Assembly (NCBI RefSeq): GCF_022699665.1 | Contig: NZ_JALDNB010000012.1 | Coordinates: forward strand, 62,001-126,000 | Length of the DNA stretch: 64,000 nucleotides | Direction: 5' to 3' | Origin: Chryseobacterium aahli | Lineage (GTDB): Bacteria; Bacteroidota; Bacteroidia; Flavobacteriales; Weeksellaceae | Shown: positions 44,522 to 53,229 of the stretch, one piece after another | Layout: each line of letters opens with the position of its first letter | How positions within the stretch are numbered: position 1 is the stretch's first letter | Translations under genes and position numbers: made by a program | The notes under the pieces: model-generated | Database searches by the model: none | The model's input: the letters and a program-made list of their open reading frames with translations, nothing else | Told to the model about the DNA's origin: nothing

Positions 44522-45115
44522 ATGCAAAAATTAATTATATCAAGTTTTATCCTTTTTTCAACACTCATATATTCACAAGTAGCAATCGGGAAAACAAGCG
44601 TTACGAACGCAACAGTCTCTTTAGAATTTGGAATAAGCAATTCAACCGATGGCTACAAAGGAATCTTAATTCCTTGGGTTTCTACTGTTTCAGGAACTCC
44701 GAATGCAAGTTATACCGGTGTATTAAATCCGGTAGATGGAACCATCATTTTCGATGTATCCGATAAAAAAGTAAAATACAGAAAAGCAGGAGCTTGGTTC
44801 GAATTAAGTAAAAATGAAATAACGACCGTAGATGGCGTTATCAATTATGACACTACCGGAGTTGCAAATACCACTTTGCAAGATAATTTAATAGAAAATT
44901 TCACAGCAAAAGTGATGATAGGAGGGAATTCGTCTACAGATACTGCTACAGGGATTTTAGTATTAGCAGATACCAATAAAGCGATGATTCTACCGAAAAT
45001 GGATTCACCACATCTTAATATTATCAATCCGCTTGCAGGAATGATGGCTTACGATACCACTGCAAAACAATTAGCCATATTCAACGGAAAAGTTTGGAGT
45101 TTTTGGAAGCCTTAA
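44522..45115 (+). CDS. Small secreted protein, companion of the surface protein
   Basis: 197 residues; signal peptide ending at about residue 19 (LIYSQ). Beta-rich, no known domain. Two internal copies of a motif end each half: NPVDGTIIFD near 77 and NPLAGMMAYD near 170, each followed by a short strand and an aromatic (AWFEL, VWSFW). The second matches NPVEGMMVYD in the C-terminus of the 585-residue protein, so the two share a C-terminal module. It may assemble with or be displayed like its neighbour (inference). Confidence 0.7.
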   Translation: MQKLIISSFILFSTLIYSQVAIGKTSVTNATVSLEFGISNSTDGYKGILIPWVSTVSGTPNASYTGVLNPVDGTIIFDVSDKKVKYRKAGAWFELSKNEITTVDGVINYDTTGVANTTLQDNLIENFTAKVMIGGNSSTDTATGILVLADTNKAMILPKMDSPHLNIINPLAGMMAYDTTAKQLAIFNGKVWSFWKP

Positions 45116-45526
45116 ATTTATAGATTAATCACGATTCTTGAATAATTGAAAATATCAACTCAATCACGAAACAATGAATATTTAGAGAAAATTGGGTGTG
45201 TTTGAAAGTATAAACATTGGAGCTTTGATTCGCCATCGCATTATAGAAAGTGGGATGAGAATAAAGCGTATTTTGTAATTTTTTCAAAAGTACAGAGAAC
45301 GAGATCGGAAATATATATAACTCAGAATGCTTGGATTCTACTCTTTGTTGAAATGGAGCAAGCTGCTGGAATATGATTTCTTCAAAATTTACACACTGCA
45401 TTTGATTCATAATATAGCACAATAATGTGAATATTGATTAGGTTTAACAAATCATAAAAAACTATGACTAGATTTATTAATTGTAATATTTCTGTTTCGA
45501 AATTTTGTAAAAAACTAACTAACTAG
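45116..45526. other. 411-bp gap without a supported gene
   Basis: A minus-strand open frame (45129-45422, 97 codons) exists but lacks recognisable features. The region may hold the promoter of the TPR regulator. No hairpin with a T run was seen. Confidence 0.5.
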
Positions 45527-47044
45527 ATGGATGTAAAACTTATCAACCGAGTAATTCTCTCATTTTCTTTTTACTTTAGCTGTTTTGCAACGGCGCAAAA
45601 TCTTAGCCCTAAACAAATAGATTTGCTTTCTGTACAAGCAATAATTTTAAGAAAAACAGGGTGTTATCAAAAATATTACAAAAAACAATTGTATATTTTG
45701 AAGGAATCTCAAAAAATAAAATATTCTAAAGGTATTGCGTTATCACATCTCGAAGCGGGTGCTGTTCAGCAAGTATTAGGGAATTTTAATGAATCGGTAA
45801 AGCATTTTTCTCTCGCGGAAAAAGAAATTTATGTTGAAAGTGATTTTGGGTTAAAATCAGAACTCAATAGATATTTGGGGGAAAGTTATCATCGCTTGGG
45901 ACTTTATGATAGTTCTATAAAAAAGCACAAACAAGCAATATTGATAGCCGAAAAAGTGAATAATGGCGAAAAAAACATTCTTAAAGCCATCAATTACAAT
46001 GATATAGGAGCTAGTTTGGAACGAATAAAAAATTCAGATTCTGTTTACTATTATTACGGTAAAGCTTTTTATTTTATCACTAAACCCTATGAGTATTCTA
46101 AGGAATTTTCTAAACGAAAACAAAGCTCTATAGCCGCAGTAATTGCTGGGAATGTAGGCGAATTATTTGATAAAAAAGGAAGACCAGATTCTGCCAATTA
46201 TTACTTTCTAAAATCATTAGAATTAAACAAAGCTTCTGATAATAAACATGCAAAAACACTGGTTTACAATCAGATAGGAGGATCTTATCTCAAAAATAAA
46301 AAATATGCTAATGCTATAGAATATTTTGAAAAAGCATTGAAATTTTCAGAAGAGTTTAATTATTTGTACTCACAAAAACAAAGCTACAAAGGATTGTCGC
46401 AAGTTTATGAAAAATTGGGAGATAGCAAAAAACAAATTTATTACACGCAACTCTATGTAAAAACAAATGACAGTATTGTTGCTTCGGAAAAGAAGGGAAT
46501 CAATACTTCTCTTAACAAAATCATTAAAGATGAAAGAACAATCAATGAAGAATCGAAGTCAAAATTATATTGGATTATTGGCGGAATTCTTCTTTTAGCG
46601 ACTTTGGTTTTTCTATTCTATTTTTTATTTTATCAAAAAATGAAAAGAAAAAAAGATGATGCTATTTCAGATTCTGAAATAAAATTGGCGGAAAAAAGAG
46701 AAATCATTGAACAAAAAGAACAAGAAACACAACAATTAAAATTAAAACTGAATGAATCCTTTGATGAAGTAGTGCAACTTGCCAAAGAAAACAACCCGGA
46801 ATTTCTCACCCGCTTTCAAGAAGTTTACTCGGAATATTACCAAAAATTAACCATGATAGAACCTAAATTATTAACCACAGAAGTAAAACTTTGTGCGATG
46901 ATTTACTTAGGTTTTTCTACTAAAGATATTGCAGAATATACTTTTGTTACTATAAAAGCTGCGCAACATAGGAAATTCAGGCTCAGAAAAAAGCTCAATA
47001 TTCCTTCAGATGTAGATATTAATGTTTGGTTGAATGAAAATTAG
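45527..47044 (+). CDS. TPR membrane protein with C-terminal LuxR-like HTH
   Basis: 505 residues. Signal peptide (ending ATAQ, near residue 24), then tetratricopeptide repeats over about 60-320 (for example LNRYLGESYHRLGLYDSSIKKHKQA, split, and YNQIGGSYLKNKKYANAIEYFEKAL, split), a membrane helix near 346-368, a coiled coil rich in Glu/Lys/Gln (375-410), and a C-terminal helix-turn-helix near 448-491 (LCAMIYLGFSTKDIAEY, AAQHRKFRLRKKLN). The layout is that of Bacteroidota one-protein sensors: periplasmic TPR input, cytoplasmic DNA binding. The target may be the two secreted-protein genes upstream (inference). Confidence 0.8.
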   Translation: MDVKLINRVILSFSFYFSCFATAQNLSPKQIDLLSVQAIILRKTGCYQKYYKKQLYILKESQKIKYSKGIALSHLEAGAVQQVLGNFNESVKHFSLAEKEIYVESDFGLKSELNRYLGESYHRLGLYDSSIKKHKQAILIAEKVNNGEKNILKAINYNDIGASLERIKNSDSVYYYYGKAFYFITKPYEYSKEFSKRKQSSIAAVIAGNVGELFDKKGRPDSANYYFLKSLELNKASDNKHAKTLVYNQIGGSYLKNKKYANAIEYFEKALKFSEEFNYLYSQKQSYKGLSQVYEKLGDSKKQIYYTQLYVKTNDSIVASEKKGINTSLNKIIKDERTINEESKSKLYWIIGGILLLATLVFLFYFLFYQKMKRKKDDAISDSEIKLAEKREIIEQKEQETQQLKLKLNESFDEVVQLAKENNPEFLTRFQEVYSEYYQKLTMIEPKLLTTEVKLCAMIYLGFSTKDIAEYTFVTIKAAQHRKFRLRKKLNIPSDVDINVWLNEN

Positions 47045-47071
47045 CTATGTTTTCTAACATCGCCAAAAAAA

Positions 47072-48100
47072 CTACTTCCTCTTTGAAGACTTCCTCACAC
47101 AAATCTGCGGTGCCAGAACGACTTTCTTTTCAATAGAAACTCCCGAAGAGTTATCTTTGATGCGATCTATAAAAACCTGTCCGGCCATATTTCCCATCAA
47201 CAGAGGAGTCTGATCCATCGAGCTCATTGGAAGCTCCATAAATTGAGTAAAAGGTTCATTGGAGAAACCAATCACAGCAACTTCCTGAGGGATTTTAATT
47301 TTACGTTTTTTTAATTCCTGACAAGCACCAAGTGCTGCAAAATCACTAGAAGAAAATATAGCATCGGGAATTGAAGGTCTGCTCCATAAAGTTTTGATGG
47401 CTTCAATTCCTGCCTCAATAGAACTTCCGGTAGAAATAATGTTTTCCTCTTTTACCTGAAAGTTGTGGTCGATTAAGGCTTGCTTATAACCATTCAGACG
47501 GTTTTGATAAATTTCAAGATTCAAATCTCCGGCAAAGTGACAGATGTTTTTGTAACCTTCACTAATCAGATGTTCGGTTGCCATATAACCGCCACGGTAA
47601 TCATCAATCGTAACCGTACTGATTCCAGGAATGTCTTTCTTTCTATCGAAAAATATAATAGGTGTATTTGTTGTATTTAAAATATGCTGAATGTGTTCCG
47701 TGTCAACCGTTGTTCTGGAAACAGACATGAAAATTCCGTCTACCTGAGCATTTAGTAAAGTATTTAGGTGTTTCTTTTCGGTTAAAACGTCTTCATGGCT
47801 TTGGCAGATGATCACGTGATAACCGTGCAGAGAAAGTTCCTCCTCAATTCCACGGATAACGGACGAAAAAAAGTTGGTATTGATGTAGGGAACGATAATT
47901 CCTACGTTTTTGGTTTCCCCACTTTTGAGGGCTTTGGCAAGATTATTCTGCTTATAGTTCATCTCTTTAGCAGTTTTCATCACCAGATCTTTCGTTGCCT
48001 GACTGATTCTCGGATTGTCATTCAATGCTCTGGAAACCGTTGCCACACTTACGTTTAGCTTTCTGGAAATATCATAAATGGTGGCATTCTTCTTTGTCAT
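47072..48100 (-). CDS. LacI-family transcription regulator
   Basis: 342 residues. N-terminal LacI HTH (ATIYDISRKLNVSVATVSRALN, split; residues 6-27) with hinge helix up to 60 (NNLAKALKSGETKNVG), then a periplasmic-binding-protein-like ligand domain. The gene lies 5 kb from uxaA, and the window holds two LacI-type palindromes in the susC/kduI divergent region, so it is the best candidate regulator for the pectin locus. The likely inducer is a pathway sugar acid such as KDG or galacturonate, but that is inference. Convergent with the TPR gene (27-base gap). Confidence 0.92.
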   Translation of the reverse strand: MTKKNATIYDISRKLNVSVATVSRALNDNPRISQATKDLVMKTAKEMNYKQNNLAKALKSGETKNVGIIVPYINTNFFSSVIRGIEEELSLHGYHVIICQSHEDVLTEKKHLNTLLNAQVDGIFMSVSRTTVDTEHIQHILNTTNTPIIFFDRKKDIPGISTVTIDDYRGGYMATEHLISEGYKNICHFAGDLNLEIYQNRLNGYKQALIDHNFQVKEENIISTGSSIEAGIEAIKTLWSRPSIPDAIFSSSDFAALGACQELKKRKIKIPQEVAVIGFSNEPFTQFMELPMSSMDQTPLLMGNMAGQVFIDRIKDNSSGVSIEKKVVLAPQICVRKSSKRK

Positions 48101-48136
48101 AGGTATTCTGGGCTAACGTTAAATTTCCTTCAATAT

Positions 48137-48152
48137 TCCATTACGGAATGGA
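48137..48152. promoter_or_regulatory. Palindrome upstream of the lacI-type gene
   Basis: TCCATTACGGAATGGA has 6-base inverted arms around ACGG, 37 bases before the regulator's ATG. A CTAACGTTAA with central CG also lies at 48113-48122. Either could be an autoregulatory site, or the first could be the end of the upstream gene's transcript. Confidence 0.35.
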
Positions 48153-48265
48153 GGTAAATTTAATCAAATTAAGCATATCTGCGGTTAAAAAACCACATTT
48201 TTATTGTTTTTTAACTAGATGCAACAGACTTATAAGATAAAGATATTTTGAAGTTTAGATGGTGC

Positions 48266-49102
48266 TTAATCAAGGATGTACATTTTTTTATTTTTCAGGC
48301 TGATTCCTATTTTCTTTCCGAGCCAATTGATGCTTGTTTTTCCTTCGTAGATAAGGCCTTCTACAAACATCACTTTTGGATCTTTCAGTGTGACAAATTC
48401 ATTGGAAATTGATCCCACTGATCCTTTGTAGAATTTGATTACAACGTTTTCATTAAACTCACTTTTCTTTTCCATCATCTCAAGTTTTGCTGCATCCATA
48501 CCCAAAGTTTTAATCAATTTGTCACTGAGCCAGAAAGAATTATTTCCCGCTCCGGAATCTAGTAAAACCTGAATTTTATATTGATTGTTAAGCATAATAT
48601 AAGTAGAGATGTCAATGGTTTTATCCGCATGAGTGGTTAATTGAATATCAAAACTTTTTGACTTTTTATCTTTTGAAAAATCGGTTAAAGTGATTTCCTG
48701 CTTATCAAAATCAATGATAAAATCTGTTTCTTTAAACATCGGAAGTGATATCAATCCATCGATTCCGTCAAGTTTCATATCAAAGGTTGAATAGGGAATA
48801 TCATTAAATTTTTTACCGGCAAATGTAATTTCTTTATTTTGGTACAAAGGAATATCTATTCTTTCGCCTGTCGCTCGGTAGGCTGTAAAGAAATTGTAAG
48901 TAGATTTTGGCTTGATGTCTTTCGCAAAACTGTCAAAGAAAAGATTGATTCCACCACCTGTATCGAAAATAAAATTTCCTTCTTTCCCTTCGATCGTGGC
49001 TTTTGCAATAATATGACCAGAAGGAAGAATTTTAATAGGAGTTTTTTGAGCAGATAAGAAGGTTGATAAGACGATGGAAAACAGGTATAGTATTTTTTTC
49101 AT
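48266..49102 (-). CDS. Exported aspartyl-protease-like protein (retropepsin clan)
   Basis: 278 residues, signal peptide ending LSAQ (residue 19). Two tandem half-domains, each with a clan AA catalytic triplet: FIFDTGGG with Asp47 and VLLDSGAG with Asp182, each followed by a beta hairpin and a hydrophobic segment. Proteins with both halves can form a pepsin-like dimer within one chain. Such proteins are common in Bacteroidota, with largely unknown substrates. 165 bases upstream of the LacI regulator; no clear functional link. Confidence 0.8.
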   Translation of the reverse strand: MKKILYLFSIVLSTFLSAQKTPIKILPSGHIIAKATIEGKEGNFIFDTGGGINLFFDSFAKDIKPKSTYNFFTAYRATGERIDIPLYQNKEITFAGKKFNDIPYSTFDMKLDGIDGLISLPMFKETDFIIDFDKQEITLTDFSKDKKSKSFDIQLTTHADKTIDISTYIMLNNQYKIQVLLDSGAGNNSFWLSDKLIKTLGMDAAKLEMMEKKSEFNENVVIKFYKGSVGSISNEFVTLKDPKVMFVEGLIYEGKTSINWLGKKIGISLKNKKMYILD

Positions 49103-49291
49103 TTTCTTTTTTTGTTGGAATTTATTGATTTAAATGGAAGTCAAAAGTAAGTAGTTTCAATTAATTGTGAAATAAAAATATTATTGAACAAAATTTGACA
49201 GGTTCTTAAAATTGAAATTTAGATTAAACTAATTGTATTAAATGAATATTCGATTCTTTTGATCGTTATAAATCAAGCAAATTTTCTGGCA

Positions 49292-49327
49292 TCGTAGTTT
49301 TACTACATGAAATCGTAGAACTACTAC
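49292..49327. promoter_or_regulatory. Two 21-bp-spaced repeats upstream of tssD
   Basis: TCGTAGTTTTACTAC (49292-49306) and TCGTAGAACTACTAC (49313-49327) are direct repeats with the same phase, 21 bases apart (two helix turns), and each is itself a near-palindrome. They lie about 50-85 bases upstream of the tssD -7 box, where an activator would bind. Confidence 0.6.
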
Positions 49328-49377
49328 AATTTTCGAAATAATGATTTAAAAGTTTAAAAAATAGTTTTTGTGTAATT

Positions 49378-49385
49378 ATCTTTGG
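49378..49385 (+). promoter_or_regulatory. Bacteroidota -7 promoter box of tssD (TATCTTTG)
   Basis: TATCTTTG matches TAnnTTTG, 50 bases before the tssD ATG, downstream of the 21-bp repeats. A TTTA at 49354-49357 may be a weak -33 box. Confidence 0.6.
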
Positions 49386-49435
49386 GTATACAAAAAATCA
49401 TTACACGAAATATTAACGATTAAAATTTACAAATC

Positions 49436-49840
49436 ATGGCAGCAAATTCAAGAGGAATCTTAAAATTCAACGGAAGCGAAGGTCAGAAATTATTAAAACT
49501 GAACTACAGCGTTTCAAGATCAACAGACGTTTCAGGTAGAGTAGCATCAGATCCTTCGAATGCATTGATCAAATTAACAATCGAGGCGACAGAAAAATCT
49601 GACATCCTAGAGTCATTGTTAAATGGAAAATACAAGCCGACTTCAGGTGAAATCACTTTCAACAAATCTCACGAAGAAGGTACTTTAATTACTTTAAACT
49701 GGGAAAACGGATACGTTATTCAGCACGAAGTAGATTTCGATGCGGTAGACGAAAATTCAATGCTGATCAGCTTTATTGTAAGTGCTGAAAAAATCAACTA
49801 CGGTACATCTGCTTACGAAGGAGTTTGGCCAACAAGCTAA
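49436..49840 (+). CDS. tssD: Type VI secretion tube protein TssD (Hcp)
   Basis: 134 residues, no signal peptide. Hcp-like beta barrel of the Bacteroidota T6SS (subtype iii): MAANSRGILKFNGSEGQ at the start, VSRSTDVSGRVASDPSNA near 26-43, and LISFIVSAEKINYG at the end. Hexamers stack to form the tube that carries effectors. It has its own promoter box and terminator, so it can be made in large amounts apart from VgrG, as expected for the tube. It begins the island that holds VgrG, PAAR-like and effector genes. Confidence 0.93.
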   Translation: MAANSRGILKFNGSEGQKLLKLNYSVSRSTDVSGRVASDPSNALIKLTIEATEKSDILESLLNGKYKPTSGEITFNKSHEEGTLITLNWENGYVIQHEVDFDAVDENSMLISFIVSAEKINYGTSAYEGVWPTS

Positions 49841-49879
49841 ATCAAAAACTTACCTTTTAAGTATTATTGTATACAAAGC

Positions 49880-49908
49880 AAAGACTGTCTTTAGAGGCAG
49901 TCTTTTTC
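49880..49908 (+). terminator. Terminator after tssD
   Basis: An 11-base stem (49880-49890 with 49895-49905, one G-T pair; AAAGACTG matched by CAGTCTTT) with loop TTAG, followed by TT. It separates tssD from vgrG. Confidence 0.85.
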
Positions 49909-50044
49909 GACAGAATATAAATTTCTGACAATATATTTATGAAAAGTACTTATGGTATTAGCTTTAGTATAATAATTAAAGTTTTTATATCATACGGTTT
50001 TGAATAAATTTTGTATATTTATCCTACCACACAATCACAAAATT

Positions 50045-51976
50045 ATGTCAAGTACACCAGAACAGTCTAGTGGGAACCAATTCCGTCCGTCACAAAATGC
50101 GGCAGGAGTCTCAGAAAATCACCATACCGGCATCAACCGCCTGGTCAAATTATCTTTGGTTATTGAAGGTAAAGTGATCAAATATTACAAACACTTCAAG
50201 CTTACCCAAAGTGCACAGAAGCACCACGAGTTTACATTGACTTTAGCTCACGACACTTTAGGTGACCGCCAAACTCATACTTTAGAAGAAGCCAATAAAT
50301 TTTTAGGCAAACGCCTGACTGCAGTTATTTCCTACAAAGACATCGACAAAAGTCCTGAACGTACATTTGTCGGCGTTATTACGGGAGTAGGTTTCAGCCA
50401 GGAGAGAATGAGCTTAGGAAACATTGTTTTATCCGGTTACAGCCCGACTATTTTGCTTGATGGTGCTCCTCATATCCAAAGTTTTGGTGGAAGCCAGGCC
50501 GTGAATATGGGAATCATTGCTGAAGAAGTCATTAAGCAAGGTTTAGACAAAAGCCGTTTTGATATCAGAATTGATACAAACGATTATTCTCAAATCATTT
50601 ACAGCAGTCAGTACGATGAAACGCATTACAATTATTTAGCGAGAATGGCAGAAGCGTATGGCGAACAGTTTTACTACGACGGTGAAGTGCTGCACTTCGG
50701 AAAACTTCCGCCACAAAACCAACCCATCAAATTGACGTACGGAAGTAGTGCCAACGATATCAAAGTTGAACTGAAAGCGGTTCACACAAAGCCTCAGTTC
50801 TACGGCTACAACAGTAATAAAAATGAAGTTTTAAAATCAGGAGCAACCCCGATTCAGCATGTTGGAGATTTGGCAAAAACTGCTTATCAACATAACGACA
50901 ATATTTATAAAACTCCATCTTTAAGAGTTGCTCCAATCAAAGCAACGACCCATTTGGATGTAGAATATTCACAGAAAAGCACTTCAGGAAGTGAGGCGGT
51001 GAATGTTTTCAATATTTCAGGTTCAACGACGGTTCCTTTTCTACATCCCGGTTGCGCCGTAGATGTTGAAATGAGAAAACCTGATACGAATGAAACTTCG
51101 TATTTCACAAGAATCATGGTGACAGAAACGACGCATGAAATTGACACGATTGGTCATTACACCGGAAGTTTTAACGGCATCGCATCAGACACAGGATTTT
51201 TGCCAAAACCTGAGTTTACGACACCAAAAGCTGAACCACAGATTGCGACAGTAATTTCCAACACCGATCCGGAAGGCCAGGGAAGAGTTCAGGTAAGATT
51301 TGACTGGCAGACGAATGACACGACTCATTTTATCAGAATGATGAGTCCTGATGCGGGAGGAACGGATCAGATTACTCAAAACCGAGGTTATGTAGCGATT
51401 CCAGAAGTTGGAGATCAGGTAATGGTGAATTTTGTACACAATCATCCTGACCGACCTTTCGTAATGGGTGGGATGTTTCATGGGGGAATTGGTTTAGGTG
51501 GCGGAATCAACAATCATTTAAAATCAATACAGACGAGAAGCGGAATCAGAATTTTGATGAATGATGAAGAGGGAAGTGTAAATATCATCGATCCTAGCGG
51601 AAATACCTATTTCATGGATGGAAAGGGAAATATTTCGATGAATGCTCCGAAAAACTTCACATTAAACGCAGGGGAAAATATCAATATTACAGCCGGTAAA
51701 GAAATATCAGTAAATGCAGGAGCTAGTATTACAAGTTCGGCAAACGACAATATTATTTCTACGGCAGGAACAGATATTGTACAAACTGCAGCAGGAGATA
51801 TCAGAGAATCTTCAGATACGAGAACTGAAATGGTGGAAAAAGAATTTTTCCGTCAGTCTGAAACTTCCAACGAAATTGCCGGTGAAATGTCGATATTCAG
51901 CGAATTGGAAAACATGACGATGCAAAGCGGAAAAATTGTTGAATTCAACAGCGCAGAAAAATCAAAATTATTCTAA
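50045..51976 (+). CDS. vgrG: Type VI secretion spike protein VgrG (TssI)
   Basis: 643 residues from the ATG at 50045. The frame runs back to a TTG at 50000, but the added 15 residues look unrelated, so I reject them. Phage-tail-spike layout: a gp27-like part (30-400), a gp5 OB-fold with NTDPEGQGRVQVRFDWQ near 395, VAIPEVGDQVMVNFVH and PFVMGGMFHG, and a C-terminal beta-prism of repeating NITAG/VNAGAS units. It forms the tip that carries PAAR-like proteins and effectors. 2 bases before the next small gene, so they are coupled. No C-terminal enzyme domain. Confidence 0.94.
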   Translation: MSSTPEQSSGNQFRPSQNAAGVSENHHTGINRLVKLSLVIEGKVIKYYKHFKLTQSAQKHHEFTLTLAHDTLGDRQTHTLEEANKFLGKRLTAVISYKDIDKSPERTFVGVITGVGFSQERMSLGNIVLSGYSPTILLDGAPHIQSFGGSQAVNMGIIAEEVIKQGLDKSRFDIRIDTNDYSQIIYSSQYDETHYNYLARMAEAYGEQFYYDGEVLHFGKLPPQNQPIKLTYGSSANDIKVELKAVHTKPQFYGYNSNKNEVLKSGATPIQHVGDLAKTAYQHNDNIYKTPSLRVAPIKATTHLDVEYSQKSTSGSEAVNVFNISGSTTVPFLHPGCAVDVEMRKPDTNETSYFTRIMVTETTHEIDTIGHYTGSFNGIASDTGFLPKPEFTTPKAEPQIATVISNTDPEGQGRVQVRFDWQTNDTTHFIRMMSPDAGGTDQITQNRGYVAIPEVGDQVMVNFVHNHPDRPFVMGGMFHGGIGLGGGINNHLKSIQTRSGIRILMNDEEGSVNIIDPSGNTYFMDGKGNISMNAPKNFTLNAGENINITAGKEISVNAGASITSSANDNIISTAGTDIVQTAAGDIRESSDTRTEMVEKEFFRQSETSNEIAGEMSIFSELENMTMQSGKIVEFNSAEKSKLF

Positions 51977-51978
51977 TC

Positions 51979-52149
51979 ATGGCCATTCGAAAAACTGCAA
52001 AAAATATGATCATCAAAGTGAACGATACTTATAATCTAAGTGTCGGGAAAAAGGCTGAAAAAATTGCACAAAAAATCAATGCAGAGGCTAAAAAAGGTAA
52101 TCTTGTTTTGGCAAGCAATAAAAAAATAATGTCGCATGGGAATAAGTAA
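51979..52149 (+). CDS. 56-residue small protein between vgrG and the effector genes
   Basis: Translated by hand: ATG at 51979, TAA at 52147-52149. Begins MAIRKTAKNMIIKV and ends SNKKIMSHGNK; lysine-rich and without signal peptide or membrane segment. It starts 2 bases after vgrG stops and overlaps the start of the next gene by 14 bases. The ILK/LASNKKI style resembles the beta-prism end of VgrG-like proteins, so it may be a small spike-associated or adaptor protein, but that is inference. Confidence 0.65.
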   Translation: MAIRKTAKNMIIKVNDTYNLSVGKKAEKIAQKINAEAKKGNLVLASNKKIMSHGNK

Positions 52150-53188
52150 GTTGAAAATATTACTTCTTTTTATTCTCTGTAGTTTCTCTGTGGCAAGTTG
52201 TCAAAATAAAAAAATGGACGAAAAATATAATTGGTTAGGAACCATCTCTGCGCCTGAAGAATATCCTATGGAAATTTACAAAGGAGCAATTATAGCAGAT
52301 AATTTCACTTATGGTTTTGATGCTATTTGGGGAACTCAAAATACGGGTTGGGGAAATGAAGGCGGAACGATGAGCGTAGAAACTCAAAAAATGGACATTC
52401 CAAGTAAGCTGGAATTTACATGGTATTCTTTAGTTGAAAATAAATTTTATACAGGAAAATGGGATTTAGACAAAGAAAAAATAAAAACTCTCTTTGAAAA
52501 AGGATTTACTGATCAGGATAATGGCCAAAAAACAACATATACCAATTTTATTGTAGGTCTTGCTCCGAAAGGACGGGTTGTTTTATGGATTAACGGTGCA
52601 GGAAATCAAAGAGAAGTGGGTGTTTTTCAGGCTCATGATACATTAATTACTCAGGAAAAAGCCTACGACAATGCAAAATACATGTTGAAAGAAGGTTTTG
52701 CCGAAAGAATGTTAAAAGATCCGTCTTATAAAACATTTAAACCCGAAATAAGAGAAAAAATAGAAAAACAAGGGTATCCTTCACCTGAAATTTATGATGC
52801 TTACAGAGAAAGATACAGTTGGAAACCATCTGTGATTTTACCAAACGGAGCTGAATGGATTGACTTTGGAATGACCAATTATAATGGCGAGCAGGAAAAC
52901 CTTTTTAATGAAAGCCTCATAAAAGATACTTACAAGAAAAGAGCGATCCCGAAATTTTGTGGTTTCTACTGGAGAGATCAAAATAAAAACAGATACGCTG
53001 TCTGGATAGATTCTTTTGATGAAAAAGAAATTTTTGAATTGTTCCAAAAATTGGGAAAAGAAAAAAACATAGATTTTACGATAAAAGTTAATGACGATAA
53101 TACGGCCGCAATCTTCTCATTAAAAACGGATAACGAAGAACTGCCGATTACGAAAGCAAAAACGAGATTCTCCCGTAAGATAGAGTAA
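52136..53188 (+). CDS. DUF2931 lipoprotein, candidate T6SS immunity protein
   Basis: 350 residues; lipoprotein signal with lipobox VASC (Cys22), so it faces the periplasm. Two DUF2931 units: residues 30-190 (NWLGTISAPEEYPMEIYKG, GWGNEGGT) and 225-340 (YSWKPSVILPNGAEW, CGFYWRDQNKNRYAVWIDS). The gene overlaps the small gene upstream by 14 bases and lies 41 bases before the Tle1-like phospholipase gene. Periplasmic lipoproteins beside phospholipase effectors are often immunity proteins. That role here is inference; DUF2931 has no established function that I know. Confidence 0.8.
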   Translation: MGISKLKILLLFILCSFSVASCQNKKMDEKYNWLGTISAPEEYPMEIYKGAIIADNFTYGFDAIWGTQNTGWGNEGGTMSVETQKMDIPSKLEFTWYSLVENKFYTGKWDLDKEKIKTLFEKGFTDQDNGQKTTYTNFIVGLAPKGRVVLWINGAGNQREVGVFQAHDTLITQEKAYDNAKYMLKEGFAERMLKDPSYKTFKPEIREKIEKQGYPSPEIYDAYRERYSWKPSVILPNGAEWIDFGMTNYNGEQENLFNESLIKDTYKKRAIPKFCGFYWRDQNKNRYAVWIDSFDEKEIFELFQKLGKEKNIDFTIKVNDDNTAAIFSLKTDNEELPITKAKTRFSRKIE

Positions 53189-53229
53189 TCCATTCCTTAC
53201 AATGTTTATTAATTAAGACAAAAAGAACA

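Larger units (their letters stand above)
49103..49435. other. 333-bp control region upstream of tssD
   Basis: No gene seen. Contains the paired 21-base repeats (49292-49327) and the promoter box (49378-49385) described separately, and serves the divergent gene at 49102 as well. Confidence 0.6.

Noticed and set aside
45129..45422. 97-codon minus-strand open frame in the gap after the 197-residue protein
   Set aside because: No signal peptide, domain or promoter; could be a real small gene but nothing supports it.
50000..50044. TTG start for VgrG
   Set aside because: The ATG at 50045 gives the normal VgrG N-terminus; the added residues look like untranslated leader.
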